Positions 22,581-31,056 are shown, numbered from the stretch's first letter. The stretch: DNA of 64,000 bases from Promineifilum sp019695075 (GCA_026129185.1 JAHCIO010000001.1:132972-196971), one strand, 5' to 3'. Numbers and translations: made by a program. Notes: generated from the letters alone by a model not told the origin.

Positions 22581-23623
22581 GCGCTTGTTTCTCCACGTTC
22601 AGTATTCAAGGGTTTATGGTAGGCCAGCGTGCGGTGGGCCGGCCGGAAGCCGCAGTCCTCGTACAGCCGCACCGCGCCGCTCAGGTTCTGGCTGTCCACG
22701 TTGAGGGCCGACTCGGTCATGCCCTGAGCCTTGAGGACGCGCAGACTTTCGGCGATCATCGCCCGCGCCAGGCCCCGCCGGCGGTAGGGACGGCGGACGC
22801 TGATCGACTCGGTGTAGCCGAGCCGGCGGTTCAGGCGCTCGTTCTCAAACGGGTCGATGAAGGTGCGCACCTGTCCGGCGATCTCGTTGGTGGTCGTGTC
22901 CCAGGCCACCTGCCAGAGTTGCGGCGTAAAGGTGACGGGATCGGACAGAAACAACTGATAGGCGTTCTCCGGGTGGACTGACTTACCCCAATGATCCCGG
23001 AAGGCCTCCTGTGAGGCATCCCAGATGGCTCGATAATGCTCCGGCAAAACCGGTCGTAGTTCCAGGCCGGGCGGCATGGGGAAGTCGGGCAGCGGCCCCT
23101 CCAGCGAGCGCGTCATCAGGTCATAAGCGCGCACCGGCTCATAGCCCTCGCTGCGCAGCAGCGCGGTCATGCCCGCGGCCGTCTCTGGGGCCATGACGCG
23201 GAACACTTTCTCGGCTGTGGCCGGATGTTCGGCGGCGACCGGCCGCATATGCGCTTCCAGCCAATGGAGTAGCGCCCGGCGAAGACCGTGCCCGCGCCGT
23301 TCCGGCAATAGTTCGACCTCCAGCATATAGCGATACAGGCCGGAAACGTCTACTGACCAGCGACCTCTGCCAAAGCCGATCATCTCGCCGTCGATCGTGG
23401 CGATCACCATATCGCGCCGGGGATCCATATTGAGTGGGTGGTCGAATTCGGCGGCCAATCCCTCCACCGACACCACCCATTCTTTGTCGTCGGCCTCTCG
23501 AGAATCATTGCCGACGGCGGCGAGCGCGGCGTAATCGCTCGGGCCGCGAAAGTGGCGGAAAGCCAGGCCGGGCAGAGCGGGGGCATCGGGCACGGTAACG
23601 GACTCGTCAATCGAGTCGAGCAT
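22577..23623 (-). CDS. Tandem GNAT acetyltransferase (two domains)
   Basis: In 348 residues two GNAT folds occur in series: an N-terminal domain with a weak acetyl-CoA loop ('ELLPERRGHGLRRALLHWLE', about 102-121) and a C-terminal domain with a canonical loop 'RPYRRRGLARAMIAESLR' (about 277-294) and 'ALNVDSQNLSGAVRLYEDCGF'. The layout resembles MshD/Eis-style fused GNATs, where only one half is catalytic. The substrate is unknown. It is coupled to the O-methyltransferase. Confidence 0.88.
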   Translation of the reverse strand: MLDSIDESVTVPDAPALPGLAFRHFRGPSDYAALAAVGNDSREADDKEWVVSVEGLAAEFDHPLNMDPRRDMVIATIDGEMIGFGRGRWSVDVSGLYRYMLEVELLPERRGHGLRRALLHWLEAHMRPVAAEHPATAEKVFRVMAPETAAGMTALLRSEGYEPVRAYDLMTRSLEGPLPDFPMPPGLELRPVLPEHYRAIWDASQEAFRDHWGKSVHPENAYQLFLSDPVTFTPQLWQVAWDTTTNEIAGQVRTFIDPFENERLNRRLGYTESISVRRPYRRRGLARAMIAESLRVLKAQGMTESALNVDSQNLSGAVRLYEDCGFRPAHRTLAYHKPLNTERGETSA

Positions 23624-23665
23624 AGCGGTTGACCTCCAGCGAAAGTGCGTACTTGTCTCGCGCCC

Positions 23666-24334
23666 TCAGGCGGCGCGATCCTCGATCTCCCAGGCGTGGT
23701 CGAGCACGTGCCAGGCCACGCGCCGGACGAAGTAGCGTGCCGGCCAGATGACGCCGCCGCGCGGGCCGCGCTCCGGGATCTCGCCGCGCTCGGCCGCGGC
23801 CAGCGCGTCCATGATCGCCTGCCGCGTCCGGCGCATGTCCTCGTTCAGGTTGCCGCTGTCGCCGCGCGGGGCCTTCCAGGCCAGGCGGGAGAGATAGCCC
23901 TGCTCCGCGCCCAGCACGTGGCGGGTGATGTCCTCCAACTCGCGCCCGCCGCCGCGCGGCCCCTTGCGCAAAGCCACGCCAATGGCCGCCTCGGCGGCGG
24001 CGTCGAACGCGGCCCAGCAGCCGGCCAACAGCGCCCCCAGCCGGGCCAGCTCGCCCTCGCGCAGCCGCTCCCGGTCGCTGGCGGGGATCGCGCTGGGCGC
24101 GCCGAAGTCAGTTGTGGCGTCGCCCGGCAGGCGCTCGACGACGCGGAAGCCCTCGGCCGCGTCCGGCGGCGCGAAGCCCAGCCCGGCCCTCCCGGCCACG
24201 GCGGCGTAGCGCGGGGCATAGTCGAGCAGCGCCCGTCGCGCGGCGGCTTCGTCGCGCCCCGCCCGGCACCAGCCCGGCCACTCCAGCGCCCCGGCAAACA
24301 TGCGCTTGGCCCCTTCTTCCAGATAGATGTCCAT
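23666..24334 (-). CDS. DinB-like protein, probably metal-binding
   Basis: This 222-residue protein starts 'MDIYLEEGAKRMFAGALEWPGW', a HicB-like N-terminal strand pattern. It continues with helices containing 'EDITRHVLGAEQGYLSRLAW' and 'YFVRRVAWHVLDHAWEIEDR'. The spaced histidines match the four-helix DinB/YfiT-type metal site. The family includes thiol-dependent transferases, but no substrate can be named. Codon use is strongly GC-rich like its neighbours. Confidence 0.7.
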   Translation of the reverse strand: MDIYLEEGAKRMFAGALEWPGWCRAGRDEAAARRALLDYAPRYAAVAGRAGLGFAPPDAAEGFRVVERLPGDATTDFGAPSAIPASDRERLREGELARLGALLAGCWAAFDAAAEAAIGVALRKGPRGGGRELEDITRHVLGAEQGYLSRLAWKAPRGDSGNLNEDMRRTRQAIMDALAAAERGEIPERGPRGGVIWPARYFVRRVAWHVLDHAWEIEDRAA

Positions 24335-24346
24335 CGGCTTTTGTCC

Positions 24347-24499
24347 TTAAAGCGGCACGCTGACCGGGCCGGCCGGCGTGTAGGAAACGATGATCGGCAG
24401 CACGCGCCAGCGCCCGTCTTCTTCGTATAGTCTCCTGATGGTGACAAAGTCGGCCGCGTCGCCGCCGCTGAGGACGGCCATCTCGTCCAGCGCGGTCAT
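24347..24499 (-). CDS. Possible small protein of 50 aa
   Basis: An ORF from ATG 24499 to TAA 24347 encodes 'MTALDEMAVLSGGDAADFVT' and ends 'SYTPAGPVSVPL'. No ribosome site precedes the ATG. The same frame is open back to the stop codon of the upstream RimJ-like gene at 24539, whose GGAG lies just before that stop, so a non-ATG start further up is possible. It fills an otherwise empty 204-nt gap. It may be a remnant. No family was recognised. Confidence 0.35.
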   Translation of the reverse strand: MTALDEMAVLSGGDAADFVTIRRLYEEDGRWRVLPIIVSYTPAGPVSVPL

Positions 24500-24538
24500 G
24501 TCGTCCGCGGTGTAGTAGGCCAGTCGATCAGTCGTGAG

Positions 24539-25090
24539 TTACTCCTTTCCTTGCCGGGCGCGCCACTCCGGCTCTAAAATGGCGTAGATCAGCATATCCC
24601 AGTAGCGGCCCTTGAAAAATTCCTTGTCGCGCAGCCGCCCTTCCAGCCGCATGCCCAGCTTGGTCAGCACGTTGGCCGAGCCGGCGTTGTCGGCGATGGC
24701 GTGGGCCCAGACGCGATGGACGCCCAGTTGGCCGAAGCCGAAGTTCAGGATGGCGCGGCCCGCTTCGGTGGCATAGCCGCGCCCCCACTGGGCCGGCGAC
24801 AGCTCATAGCCCATGTCGGCCTCGTGGGAGCCGGTCGCGGTCAGCCGGACGCCGCAGTTGCCGATGAATTCGCCGGTCTCCCGCAGGGTAATGGCCAACT
24901 GATACTGCGTGCGCGGTTGGCGGCGCTGGTTGTCGATCTGCCGGTTGACGAAGCCGCGCGCATCCTCCGGCGTGCGCTCCGTCCATTCGTAGTAGCGCAG
25001 GTAGAGCGGGTCGGACTGGTAGGCCAACACGGCCAGCCAGTCGTCTTCGCGGAACTCGCGCAGCCGCAGGCGTTCGGTCGTCAGTTCCAT
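24539..25090 (-). CDS. GNAT acetyltransferase, RimJ/RimL type
   Basis: This 183-residue protein has the RimJ/RimL pattern: 'LTTERLRLREFREDDWLAV' at the start, 'GNCGVRLTATGSHEADMGYE', the acetyl-CoA loop 'QWGRGYATEAGRAI' (about 102-115), 'NAGSANVLTKLGMRLEGRLR' and 'KEFFKGRYWDMLIYAIL'. Members acetylate N-terminal or side-chain amines of ribosomal proteins or small molecules. The exact substrate is not predictable. Confidence 0.9.
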   Translation of the reverse strand: MELTTERLRLREFREDDWLAVLAYQSDPLYLRYYEWTERTPEDARGFVNRQIDNQRRQPRTQYQLAITLRETGEFIGNCGVRLTATGSHEADMGYELSPAQWGRGYATEAGRAILNFGFGQLGVHRVWAHAIADNAGSANVLTKLGMRLEGRLRDKEFFKGRYWDMLIYAILEPEWRARQGKE

Positions 25091-25144
25091 TGGCGTCCTT
25101 GGTCAGGCAGAGCGATACGCCGGCGCGGCCGGCCGCTCTTCTTA

Positions 25145-25591
25145 CTATCGCTCATAGACGTAGGCCGCCTGCTCGCCGACCGCGCCGAGTGCGCCATAGA
25201 GGGCCACGGCCGCTTCGGCGACCTGATTCGCGGTGATCTCCACCGAGAAGGCCGGGCCGCGGTCGGCCCAGGCCTCAAGGGCATGGCTGAGCATCTCCTC
25301 GAACAGGAGGCGATAGCCGGCCAGTGTCAGGACGACCACGCCGGCGTCGCCGCTTTCCGAGATCGTGAAACCGGCCAGTTGCCCATAGCCGTCAAACCAC
25401 AGGAAGGCGTTGCTTTCACAGAAGTTGGCGAAGACGAGCTTGCTCTCGTACAGAGCGTGTTTCCAATCGACGATGCGGCCCAGGCACCACGTCGAGCGGG
25501 CGCGGACGTTGATGTTGTCGTCGATGATGAAGCGGCACAGCCGGACAAAATCGCCGGCGGCTTCGGAGTAGGGGCGGGGGGTGACGTTCAT
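25145..25591 (-). CDS. GNAT-like protein, possibly truncated
   Basis: The 148 residues from ATG 25591 ('MNVTPRPYSEAAGDFVRLC') resemble the N-terminal half of two-domain Chloroflexota GNATs ('GDFVRLCRFIIDDNINVRAR', 'WCLGRIVDWKHALYES', 'FLWFDGYGQLAGF'). The acetyl-CoA loop region is replaced by 'ALEAWADRGPAF', and the second half is absent: the frame ends at 'AAYVYER'. An in-frame TTG at 25663 would add 24 residues but has no ribosome site. It is either a shortened functional protein or a decayed gene. Confidence 0.6.
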   Translation of the reverse strand: MNVTPRPYSEAAGDFVRLCRFIIDDNINVRARSTWCLGRIVDWKHALYESKLVFANFCESNAFLWFDGYGQLAGFTISESGDAGVVVLTLAGYRLLFEEMLSHALEAWADRGPAFSVEITANQVAEAAVALYGALGAVGEQAAYVYER

Positions 25592-25802
25592 CTGCTTTGC
25601 TGGTACTGATCCAAATCGATAGAACGCGGCCGCTTGGCAGAGAGTCCAGAGAGGGCTTGGCAATGAAGGCGAGGCGGCGCGTGTGGATCAGTCAGGCGCA
25701 TTATACCGCGATCTGGTGGCGCCGAGAAACCCCGACGCGCCCGGCCAGGCGTCCTTGAAGCGGTATTCTTCGCATAGTAATCAGTCCGTCTGGGCGCAGC
25801 CT

Positions 25803-26378
25803 CTATTGGGCCAACACCCTTTCTACGCGCCGGTCGGGAATGAGCCAGATCAGGGCCACAATCACATAGGCCGCGCAGCTCAGCCAGACGTTGACAAAGG
25901 CCAGGACGATGCCCGCGGCGTAGAGAGCAATCGACACCTTCTCCTTGCGGTTGCCTTTGAGCGCGGTGGCCAGCGCCGAATCGGGGCGGTGGAGCGCCAG
26001 CAGAGCGCGCGTCAGAAAGTAGTAGGCAATGGCCGAGGCTAAAAGAACTAGCCCGTAAAGCGCCAGGGGCAGGGCCGCCAGCCCATTATTCCCCAGCCAG
26101 GCCGTCAGGAACGGGACGAGCGACAGCCAGAACAGCAGGTGGGTGTTGGCCCACAGCACGCGGCCGTCCACCTGCTCCACGACCTGAAACAGGTGATGAT
26201 GGTTGGTCCAGTAGATGCCCAGGTAGAGAAAGCTAAGCACATAACTCAGGAAGACGGGCACGAGCGGCCGCAGCGCGGCCAGATCATGGCCGCGCTGCGG
26301 CGTCAATTGCAACACCATGATGGTAATCAGAATGGCGATGACGCCGTCGCTGAACGCCTCCAGCCGTGTCCTGCTCAT
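25803..26378 (-). CDS. TMEM175/DUF1211 family potassium channel-like protein
   Basis: The 191-residue membrane protein starts 'MSRTRLEAFSDGVIAILIT', containing the R..AFSDGVxA motif that forms the pore-lining first helix of prokaryotic TMEM175 channels. About five to six helices follow, with 'YWTNHHHLF' after helix 3. Prokaryotic members assemble as tetramers and conduct K+ with low selectivity. It is alone in its orientation group between a GNAT and moaD-like gene. Confidence 0.9.
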   Translation of the reverse strand: MSRTRLEAFSDGVIAILITIMVLQLTPQRGHDLAALRPLVPVFLSYVLSFLYLGIYWTNHHHLFQVVEQVDGRVLWANTHLLFWLSLVPFLTAWLGNNGLAALPLALYGLVLLASAIAYYFLTRALLALHRPDSALATALKGNRKEKVSIALYAAGIVLAFVNVWLSCAAYVIVALIWLIPDRRVERVLAQ

Positions 26379-26397
26379 GCGCTATTTGGGTTGGCCA

Positions 26398-26694
26398 TCA
26401 TCCACCGGCAATCGCGCCGATGATGCGCAACGGCTCCTTGCCGCTGGCGACCGTGGCCGGCAACGGCGCGTCCGGCGCTTCGTGCGACAGGTCTTCCACG
26501 CCGGCAAAGAAGCGTAGGTAGGCGCGGCGCTGCCCCGTGCTGTAGTCGCGGATGGTGCCGCGCAGCACGGGGTAGCGCGCCTCCAGCGCGTCGAGGACGG
26601 CCTGCTGGGTCACCGGCTCGGCCACCGCCACGCTCACCTCTGCGCTGACGCCGGCCAGATTGCGGAGGTGATGGGGGATGATGACGCGGATCAC
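26398..26694 (-). CDS. MoaD/ThiS-like ubiquitin-fold protein
   Basis: This 98-residue protein has a beta-grasp pattern ('MIRVIIPHHLRNLAG', 'QQAVLDALEARYPVLR', 'IRDYSTGQRRAYLRFFAG') and ends exactly in 'AIAGG', the di-glycine tail used for adenylation and thiocarboxylation in sulfur carriers. It starts at a GTG that overlaps the stop of the BNR-repeat gene (GTGA), so the two are coupled. No molybdopterin or thiamine genes are nearby, so its acceptor pathway is unknown. Confidence 0.85.
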   Translation of the reverse strand: MIRVIIPHHLRNLAGVSAEVSVAVAEPVTQQAVLDALEARYPVLRGTIRDYSTGQRRAYLRFFAGVEDLSHEAPDAPLPATVASGKEPLRIIGAIAGG

Positions 26695-27803
26695 GGCAGG
26701 ATCTGCGCCTCAACCGAGAGCACGGCCGGCAGATCGTGGACGATGGCCTGCCAGTGGTCGCCGCCGTCGGCCGAGACGTAGACCTGGCCGCCGGTTGTGC
26801 CGAAGTAGATGCCGCAGGGGTCGAGCTTGTCCACGCTCATGGCGTCGCGCAGGACGTTGACGTAGCAGTTCTCCTGCGGCAAGCCATCGGTCAGCGCCTC
26901 CCATTCGTTGCCGTCGCGGCGGCGATAGACGCGCAGCTTGCCATCGGGCGGGTAGTGCTCCGAGTCGCTCTTGATGGGCACGACGTAGATCGTCTCCGGC
27001 TCGTGGGCATGCACGTCGATGACGAAGCCGAAGTCCGACGGCAGACTGCCGCTGATCTCATACCACTCGTCGCCGGCGTTGTCGCTGCGCATCACGTCCC
27101 AATGCTTTTGCATGAACAGCCGGTCGGGGTTCGATGGGTGCATGGCGACGTGGTGAACGCAGTGGCCCACTTCGGCTTTGGGATCGGGGATGTAGTCGGA
27201 GCGCAGACCCTGGTTGATGGCCTTCCACGTCTGCCCGCCGTCGTCGCTGCGGAACGCGCCGGCGGCGGAGATGGCCACGACGATGCGGTCGGGGTTGGCC
27301 GGGTCAAGAAGGACGGTGTGCAGGCACAGCCCGCCCGCGCCCGGCTGCCAGATGCCGCCGGTGTCGTGTTGGCGCAGGCCGGGCAGCTCCTGCCACGTCT
27401 GCCCGCCGTCGCCGGAGCGGAAGAGGGCCGCGTCTTCAACTCCGGCGTAGATCGTATCGGGGTCGGACGGCGACGGCTCCAGATGCCAGACGCGCTTGAA
27501 GTCCCACGGATGGGGCGTGCCGTCGTACCATTGATGCGTGCCTGTTTCGCCGGCATAGGCGAACTCGTTGCCGACGGTCGTCCACGTCTTGCCGCCATCG
27601 TCGGAGCGGTGCATGACCTGGCCGAACCAGTCGCTGGACTGCGAGGCGTAAATGCGGTTGGGGTCGGCCGGCGAGCCTTTAAGGTGGTAGATTTCCCAGC
27701 CGCCAAAGTAGGGGCCATCGACCTGCCACTGCTCGCGCTTCTCATCCGAGGTCAGGATAAACGCGCCCTTGCGGGTTCCAACCAGAACTCGTACAGTGCT
27801 CAT
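26691..27803 (-). CDS. BNR/Ycf48-like beta-propeller protein
   Basis: This 370-residue protein contains several BNR-type repeats with the S-x-D-x-G-x-T-W signature: 'SDDGGKTW', 'SGDGGQTWQEL', 'SDDGGQTWKAI', 'SADGGDHWQAI'. The fold is a beta-propeller as in sialidases, sortilin and Ycf48. It lacks the sialidase Arg triad in recognisable context and has no signal peptide, so binding rather than hydrolysis seems likely. The gene is coupled to the MoaD/ThiS-like gene and has a clear promoter. Confidence 0.85.
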   Translation of the reverse strand: MSTVRVLVGTRKGAFILTSDEKREQWQVDGPYFGGWEIYHLKGSPADPNRIYASQSSDWFGQVMHRSDDGGKTWTTVGNEFAYAGETGTHQWYDGTPHPWDFKRVWHLEPSPSDPDTIYAGVEDAALFRSGDGGQTWQELPGLRQHDTGGIWQPGAGGLCLHTVLLDPANPDRIVVAISAAGAFRSDDGGQTWKAINQGLRSDYIPDPKAEVGHCVHHVAMHPSNPDRLFMQKHWDVMRSDNAGDEWYEISGSLPSDFGFVIDVHAHEPETIYVVPIKSDSEHYPPDGKLRVYRRRDGNEWEALTDGLPQENCYVNVLRDAMSVDKLDPCGIYFGTTGGQVYVSADGGDHWQAIVHDLPAVLSVEAQILP

Positions 27804-27887
27804 TTGCTTCTGCTACTCCTTGCCGGGTGCGGCCAGCTATTCGTTTGTTGTCGGACGGAGGACTGCCTACCGTTGAGCTATCACACT

Positions 27888-27916
27888 AGTTTAGAACAAA
27901 TATTCTATCTTGTCAA
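27888..27916 (-). promoter_or_regulatory. Sigma70 promoter with embedded palindrome
   Basis: On the minus strand TTGACA (27916-27911), a 17-nt spacer and TAAACT (27893-27888) precede the BNR gene by about 85 nt. An imperfect palindrome, TAGAA-N6-TTCTA (27892-27907), overlaps the spacer and -10, a good place for a repressor. The element also resembles the Gram-positive LexA pattern GAAC-N4-GTTC with one mismatch. Confidence 0.6.
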
Positions 27917-28040
27917 CGAGAGCGACGCCTCTTTGCAAGTAGCCGGCCTGTTCGGCGAGGCGGAATCATAGCCCCGCACGTCGCCGGCCGTCAACTTTGT
28001 GCGCGAAAACACAAACGCCCGCCATTGGCATGGCCAATGG

Positions 28041-28155
28041 CGGGCGAAGGAATCGCCCGGCGGGCGAAGGAATCGCCCGGCGGGCGAAGGAATCGCCCGG
28101 CGGGCGGAGGAATCGCCCGGCGGGCGGAGGAAGCGCCCGGCGGGCGGAGGAAGCG
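28041..28155. repeat. 20-bp palindromic tandem repeat, 5.5 copies
   Basis: The unit CGGGCGAAGGAATCGCCCGG repeats head to tail at 28041, 28061, 28081, 28101 and 28121, with a partial copy at 28141. Later copies carry GGAGG and AAGCG changes. Each unit is itself a hairpin (CGGGCGA/TCGCCCG, 5-nt loop). The array ends about 20 nt from the stop of the membrane protein gene. Apart from this array and the promoter, the 373-nt gap 27804-28176 holds nothing recognised. Confidence 0.9.
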
Positions 28156-28176
28156 GCGGTTAGGGGAAGGGCAATC

Positions 28177-28602
28177 TCAGGCGGACTTGGCCGCGCTGCC
28201 GCTGGCCACGGGGGCGCGGTCGTACTTCAGCCAGGTGTAGGCGAAGCCGGCGGCCAGGATGACGTAGACGACCAGCAGGATGAGCAGGCCCGTGGAGACG
28301 ACGCCGACGAAGAAGATGTAGTAGACCGCGCCGATGAGGCTCATCACGTTGGCCGTCAGGCCGGCGGCAACGAAGACGCGCACCTGCTCCCAGCGCGTAG
28401 CCCGCAGGGCCAGCAGCGCGGCCACGGCGTAGCCAACCGACAGCCCGCCGGTCTGCTGCATGACCGGGATGGAGTTCGGGTCTAAGCCCGAAATGCGGAT
28501 GATGAAGCTGGGGTAGACCATCGCCAGTACGCCGATGATGCCGGTGGCGAGCATTTGCACGACAAAGAGCGCTTTCAAGTCCGATCCGATTCGCCTGTTC
28601 AT
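28177..28602 (-). CDS. Four-helix membrane protein, function unknown
   Basis: The 141 residues form about four membrane helices ('ALFVVQMLATGIIGVLAMVY', 'VGYAVAALLALRA', 'VFVAAGLTANVMSLIGAVYY', 'LLILLVVYVILAAGFAYTW'), with a short polar segment containing 'ISGLDPNSIPVMQQTGG' between the first two. The ATG is preceded by GGAG. I do not recognise a named family; the layout resembles DoxX/DUF4345-like small membrane proteins. Confidence 0.7.
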   Translation of the reverse strand: MNRRIGSDLKALFVVQMLATGIIGVLAMVYPSFIIRISGLDPNSIPVMQQTGGLSVGYAVAALLALRATRWEQVRVFVAAGLTANVMSLIGAVYYIFFVGVVSTGLLILLVVYVILAAGFAYTWLKYDRAPVASGSAAKSA

Positions 28603-28721
28603 GGTTATCTCCTTCTGCTGAATGACTGCTGTCGCGCCGGCGTCTGTTTTTCCGGCGCGGTAGTGTCATTCTAGGGCCAGTCGGGCGTCCATCTCCAGAC
28701 CGAACGGTGCTCATTGTCTGC

Positions 28722-30035
28722 TCAGGCGACGGCTTCGCGGACGAAGATGCGAAACCCCCAGCGCTCCAGTTCTAGCTCCGTGCCGTCATCGAAGGTCATC
28801 GCTTCGCCGCTGAGAGCGTCGATATACGCGCCGTGGTGCAAGCCCTCCGGGAAGCTCACCGTCTGCCGCCGTTCGGACAGGTTGAAGACAGCGAAGACCT
28901 TGTCGCGCTCGTTCTCGCGCACGAAGCTGAGCACACTCTCCAGGGCATCGTTGGGCACACGAACCATACGCGCGCCCCACGTGGCGTTCCACAGGGCGGT
29001 ATTGTCGCGCTTCAGGGCGAAGAGGCGTTGGTAGAGGTCGCCCAGGGGGTGCGGCCGCCAGTCGATTGGGTCGCGCTCGAAGAAGGCCAACCGGCGCTCA
29101 TTGCCCGCCTCCTGGCCGTTGTAGATGAGCGGCATGCCCTCGCTGACGACCGAGAGGGCGATGGCCGCCTCCAACGCCTCGCCGAACTGCTCGAACTCCG
29201 TGCCCTCCCAGGCGTTCTTGTCGTGGTTGCTGACGAACAGCATGCGCATGATGTCGCGCGGGTAGGCCTTCTCGTTCCAGGAGTAGTAGACGTAAAGGGC
29301 GTTGACGTCGGCCTGGCCGGTGGCGATCTTGTGCATGACGTCGTTCCAGTGCCAGGCATAGGTCATGTCGAACGCCTCGGCGTGCAGGTCGCGCGCCTCC
29401 CACTCGGCCAGCAGGAAGACCGGCTTGACGGCCTCCAGCTCGCGGCGGACGTTGTTCCAGAAGTCGGTGGGCACGAAGCCGGCCACGTCGCAGCGGAAGC
29501 CGTCCACATCCACCTCGCGCACCCAATGCACCATCGCCGCGGTCATATACTCGCGGAGGGCGGGCTGGTCGTAGTCGAAGTCGATGACGTCGGGCCAGTC
29601 CCACCACGGCGTCGGCCGGAAGTCGCCCTTCCAGTCGCGGGTGTACCATTCGGGGTGTTCGCTGACCAGATTGCAGTCCCAGGCGGAGTGGTTGGCCACC
29701 CAGTCGAGAATGACGAACATGCCCAACGCGTGGGCCTGGCGGACGAAGTGCTTCAGGTCGTCGAGCGTGCCCAATTCCGGGTTGACGCCGTAGTAGTCGC
29801 GCACGGAGTAGGGGCTGCCCAGCGAGCCTTTGCGGTTGACCTGGCCGATGGGCTGGACGGGCATGAGCCAGAGGATGACCGCGCCCAGTTCCTTCAGCCG
29901 CGGCAGTTGCGCCGCGGCGGCGTTGAACGTGCCCTCCGGCGTGAACTGGCGAGTGTTGATCTGGTAGATAGTGGCGTTCTTGCTCCACGCGGGGTGGCGC
30001 AGGCGGACGGCGGGTATGGGTTCGTAGGGTGACAT
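28722..30035 (-). CDS. Alpha-amylase family glycoside hydrolase (GH13)
   Basis: This 437-residue TIM-barrel enzyme has the four GH13 regions: 'MFVILDWVANHSAWD' (region I), 'DGFRCDVAGF' with the nucleophile Asp (region II), 'FLLAEWEARD' with the acid/base Glu (region III) and 'FVSNHDKNAW' (region IV). A C-terminal beta domain follows. No signal peptide is present, which suggests action on intracellular glycogen or maltodextrins and fits malQ and glgA elsewhere in the window. The start could also be the GTG two codons upstream at 30041. Confidence 0.93.
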   Translation of the reverse strand: MSPYEPIPAVRLRHPAWSKNATIYQINTRQFTPEGTFNAAAAQLPRLKELGAVILWLMPVQPIGQVNRKGSLGSPYSVRDYYGVNPELGTLDDLKHFVRQAHALGMFVILDWVANHSAWDCNLVSEHPEWYTRDWKGDFRPTPWWDWPDVIDFDYDQPALREYMTAAMVHWVREVDVDGFRCDVAGFVPTDFWNNVRRELEAVKPVFLLAEWEARDLHAEAFDMTYAWHWNDVMHKIATGQADVNALYVYYSWNEKAYPRDIMRMLFVSNHDKNAWEGTEFEQFGEALEAAIALSVVSEGMPLIYNGQEAGNERRLAFFERDPIDWRPHPLGDLYQRLFALKRDNTALWNATWGARMVRVPNDALESVLSFVRENERDKVFAVFNLSERRQTVSFPEGLHHGAYIDALSGEAMTFDDGTELELERWGFRIFVREAVA

Positions 30036-30120
30036 GGCCACCAGTCTACTGCGTCGCCGCCGAATCGCACAAGTGCCGACCGCAAGCCGCAGGGGGCGTT
30101 GCCGGGTTGGAAGAAGTGCT

Positions 30121-30218
30121 CACGCAAAGTCGCCAAGTAAGCAAAGGACACAAAGAAGAAGCGCGCTCATCAGTCGGTTTCTTCTTTGCGCCTTTTGCCC
30201 CCTTCGCGCCTTTGCGTG
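30121..30218. repeat. Long imperfect inverted repeat (MITE-like)
   Basis: Two 40-nt arms, CACGCAAAG... at 30121-30160 and its near-complement at 30179-30218, flank an 18-nt centre. They agree at most positions. The arms are rich in GCAAAG/CTTTGCG words that I recall from dispersed intergenic elements of other bacteria. It lies in the 30042-30306 gap between GH13 and the GyrI-like gene. A shorter related string occurs at about 14771-14806. Confidence 0.75.
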
Positions 30219-30306
30219 AGCTTCTATAGACTTGGCAATGACCCTGACACGGGCCGCAAGTGGCCTTCCCGTTGCGAGCGGGATAAAGTCATGCTGAGGT
30301 GATCCC

Positions 30307-30930
30307 ATGGAAACACTAGACCTTCGCCGCCAGTACAAGCATCTCTATAACCCGTCGGCCAAGCGGGTTGAGATCGTCGATGTGCCGCCGCTGCAATTCG
30401 CGATGGTCGATGGGCTGATCCCGGTCGGAATGGGGCCGGGCGAGTCGCCGGACTTCGACGAGGCGCTCAGCGCGCTCTATGGCATCAGCTACACGCTCAA
30501 ATTCATGTTCAAGAAGCGGGCCGAAAACCCCATCGACTACCCGGTGATGGCCCTGGAAGGGTTGTGGAATACGTCGTCGGGTGTCTTCGACCCGACCGTG
30601 CGCGAGGACTGGGTCTACACGGCCATGATCATGCAGCCCGGCATCATCACGCCGGAGGCGTTCGAGGAGGGGCGGGCGCAACTGCTGAAGAAGCACCCCG
30701 GCCCCGGCCCGGCGCGGCTGCGGCTGGAGACCTTCCACGAGGGGCGCTGTATCCAGATGATGCATGTCGGCCCCTACGCCACCGAGATGGAGACGATCGC
30801 CCGCATGGACGCCTTTGCCACCGAGCACGGGCTGAGCTTCAGCGGCCGCCACCACGAGATCTACATGGGCGACCCGCGCCGCGCCGCCCCGGAGAAGCTC
30901 AAGACGGTGCTGCGCCATCCCGTTCGGTGA
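30307..30930 (+). CDS. GyrI-like small-molecule binding protein
   Basis: This 207-residue protein matches the GyrI-like/SOUL-type effector-binding fold in its stand-alone form: 'RRQYKHLYNPSAKRVEIVDV', 'FAMVDGLIPVG', 'PVMALEGLW', 'MIMQPGIITPEAFEEG' and 'QMMHVGPYATEMETI'. Related domains bind hydrophobic or cationic drugs as the sensor part of AraC/MerR regulators. This one lacks a DNA-binding domain. The ABC half-transporter starts 127 nt downstream on the same strand, so a link to drug efflux is possible. Confidence 0.88.
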   Translation: METLDLRRQYKHLYNPSAKRVEIVDVPPLQFAMVDGLIPVGMGPGESPDFDEALSALYGISYTLKFMFKKRAENPIDYPVMALEGLWNTSSGVFDPTVREDWVYTAMIMQPGIITPEAFEEGRAQLLKKHPGPGPARLRLETFHEGRCIQMMHVGPYATEMETIARMDAFATEHGLSFSGRHHEIYMGDPRRAAPEKLKTVLRHPVR

Positions 30931-31056
30931 GGAGGTCGCGCCGAGGCGGCCGTCGCCCTGACTGCCTTTGGCCACTCGCCGGGCGACGTAGACCTGATCA
31001 TCTACCTGCGCGAGGGGGCCTAGCGACGGCATTTCGGTGGAGCAACGATACAAAGC

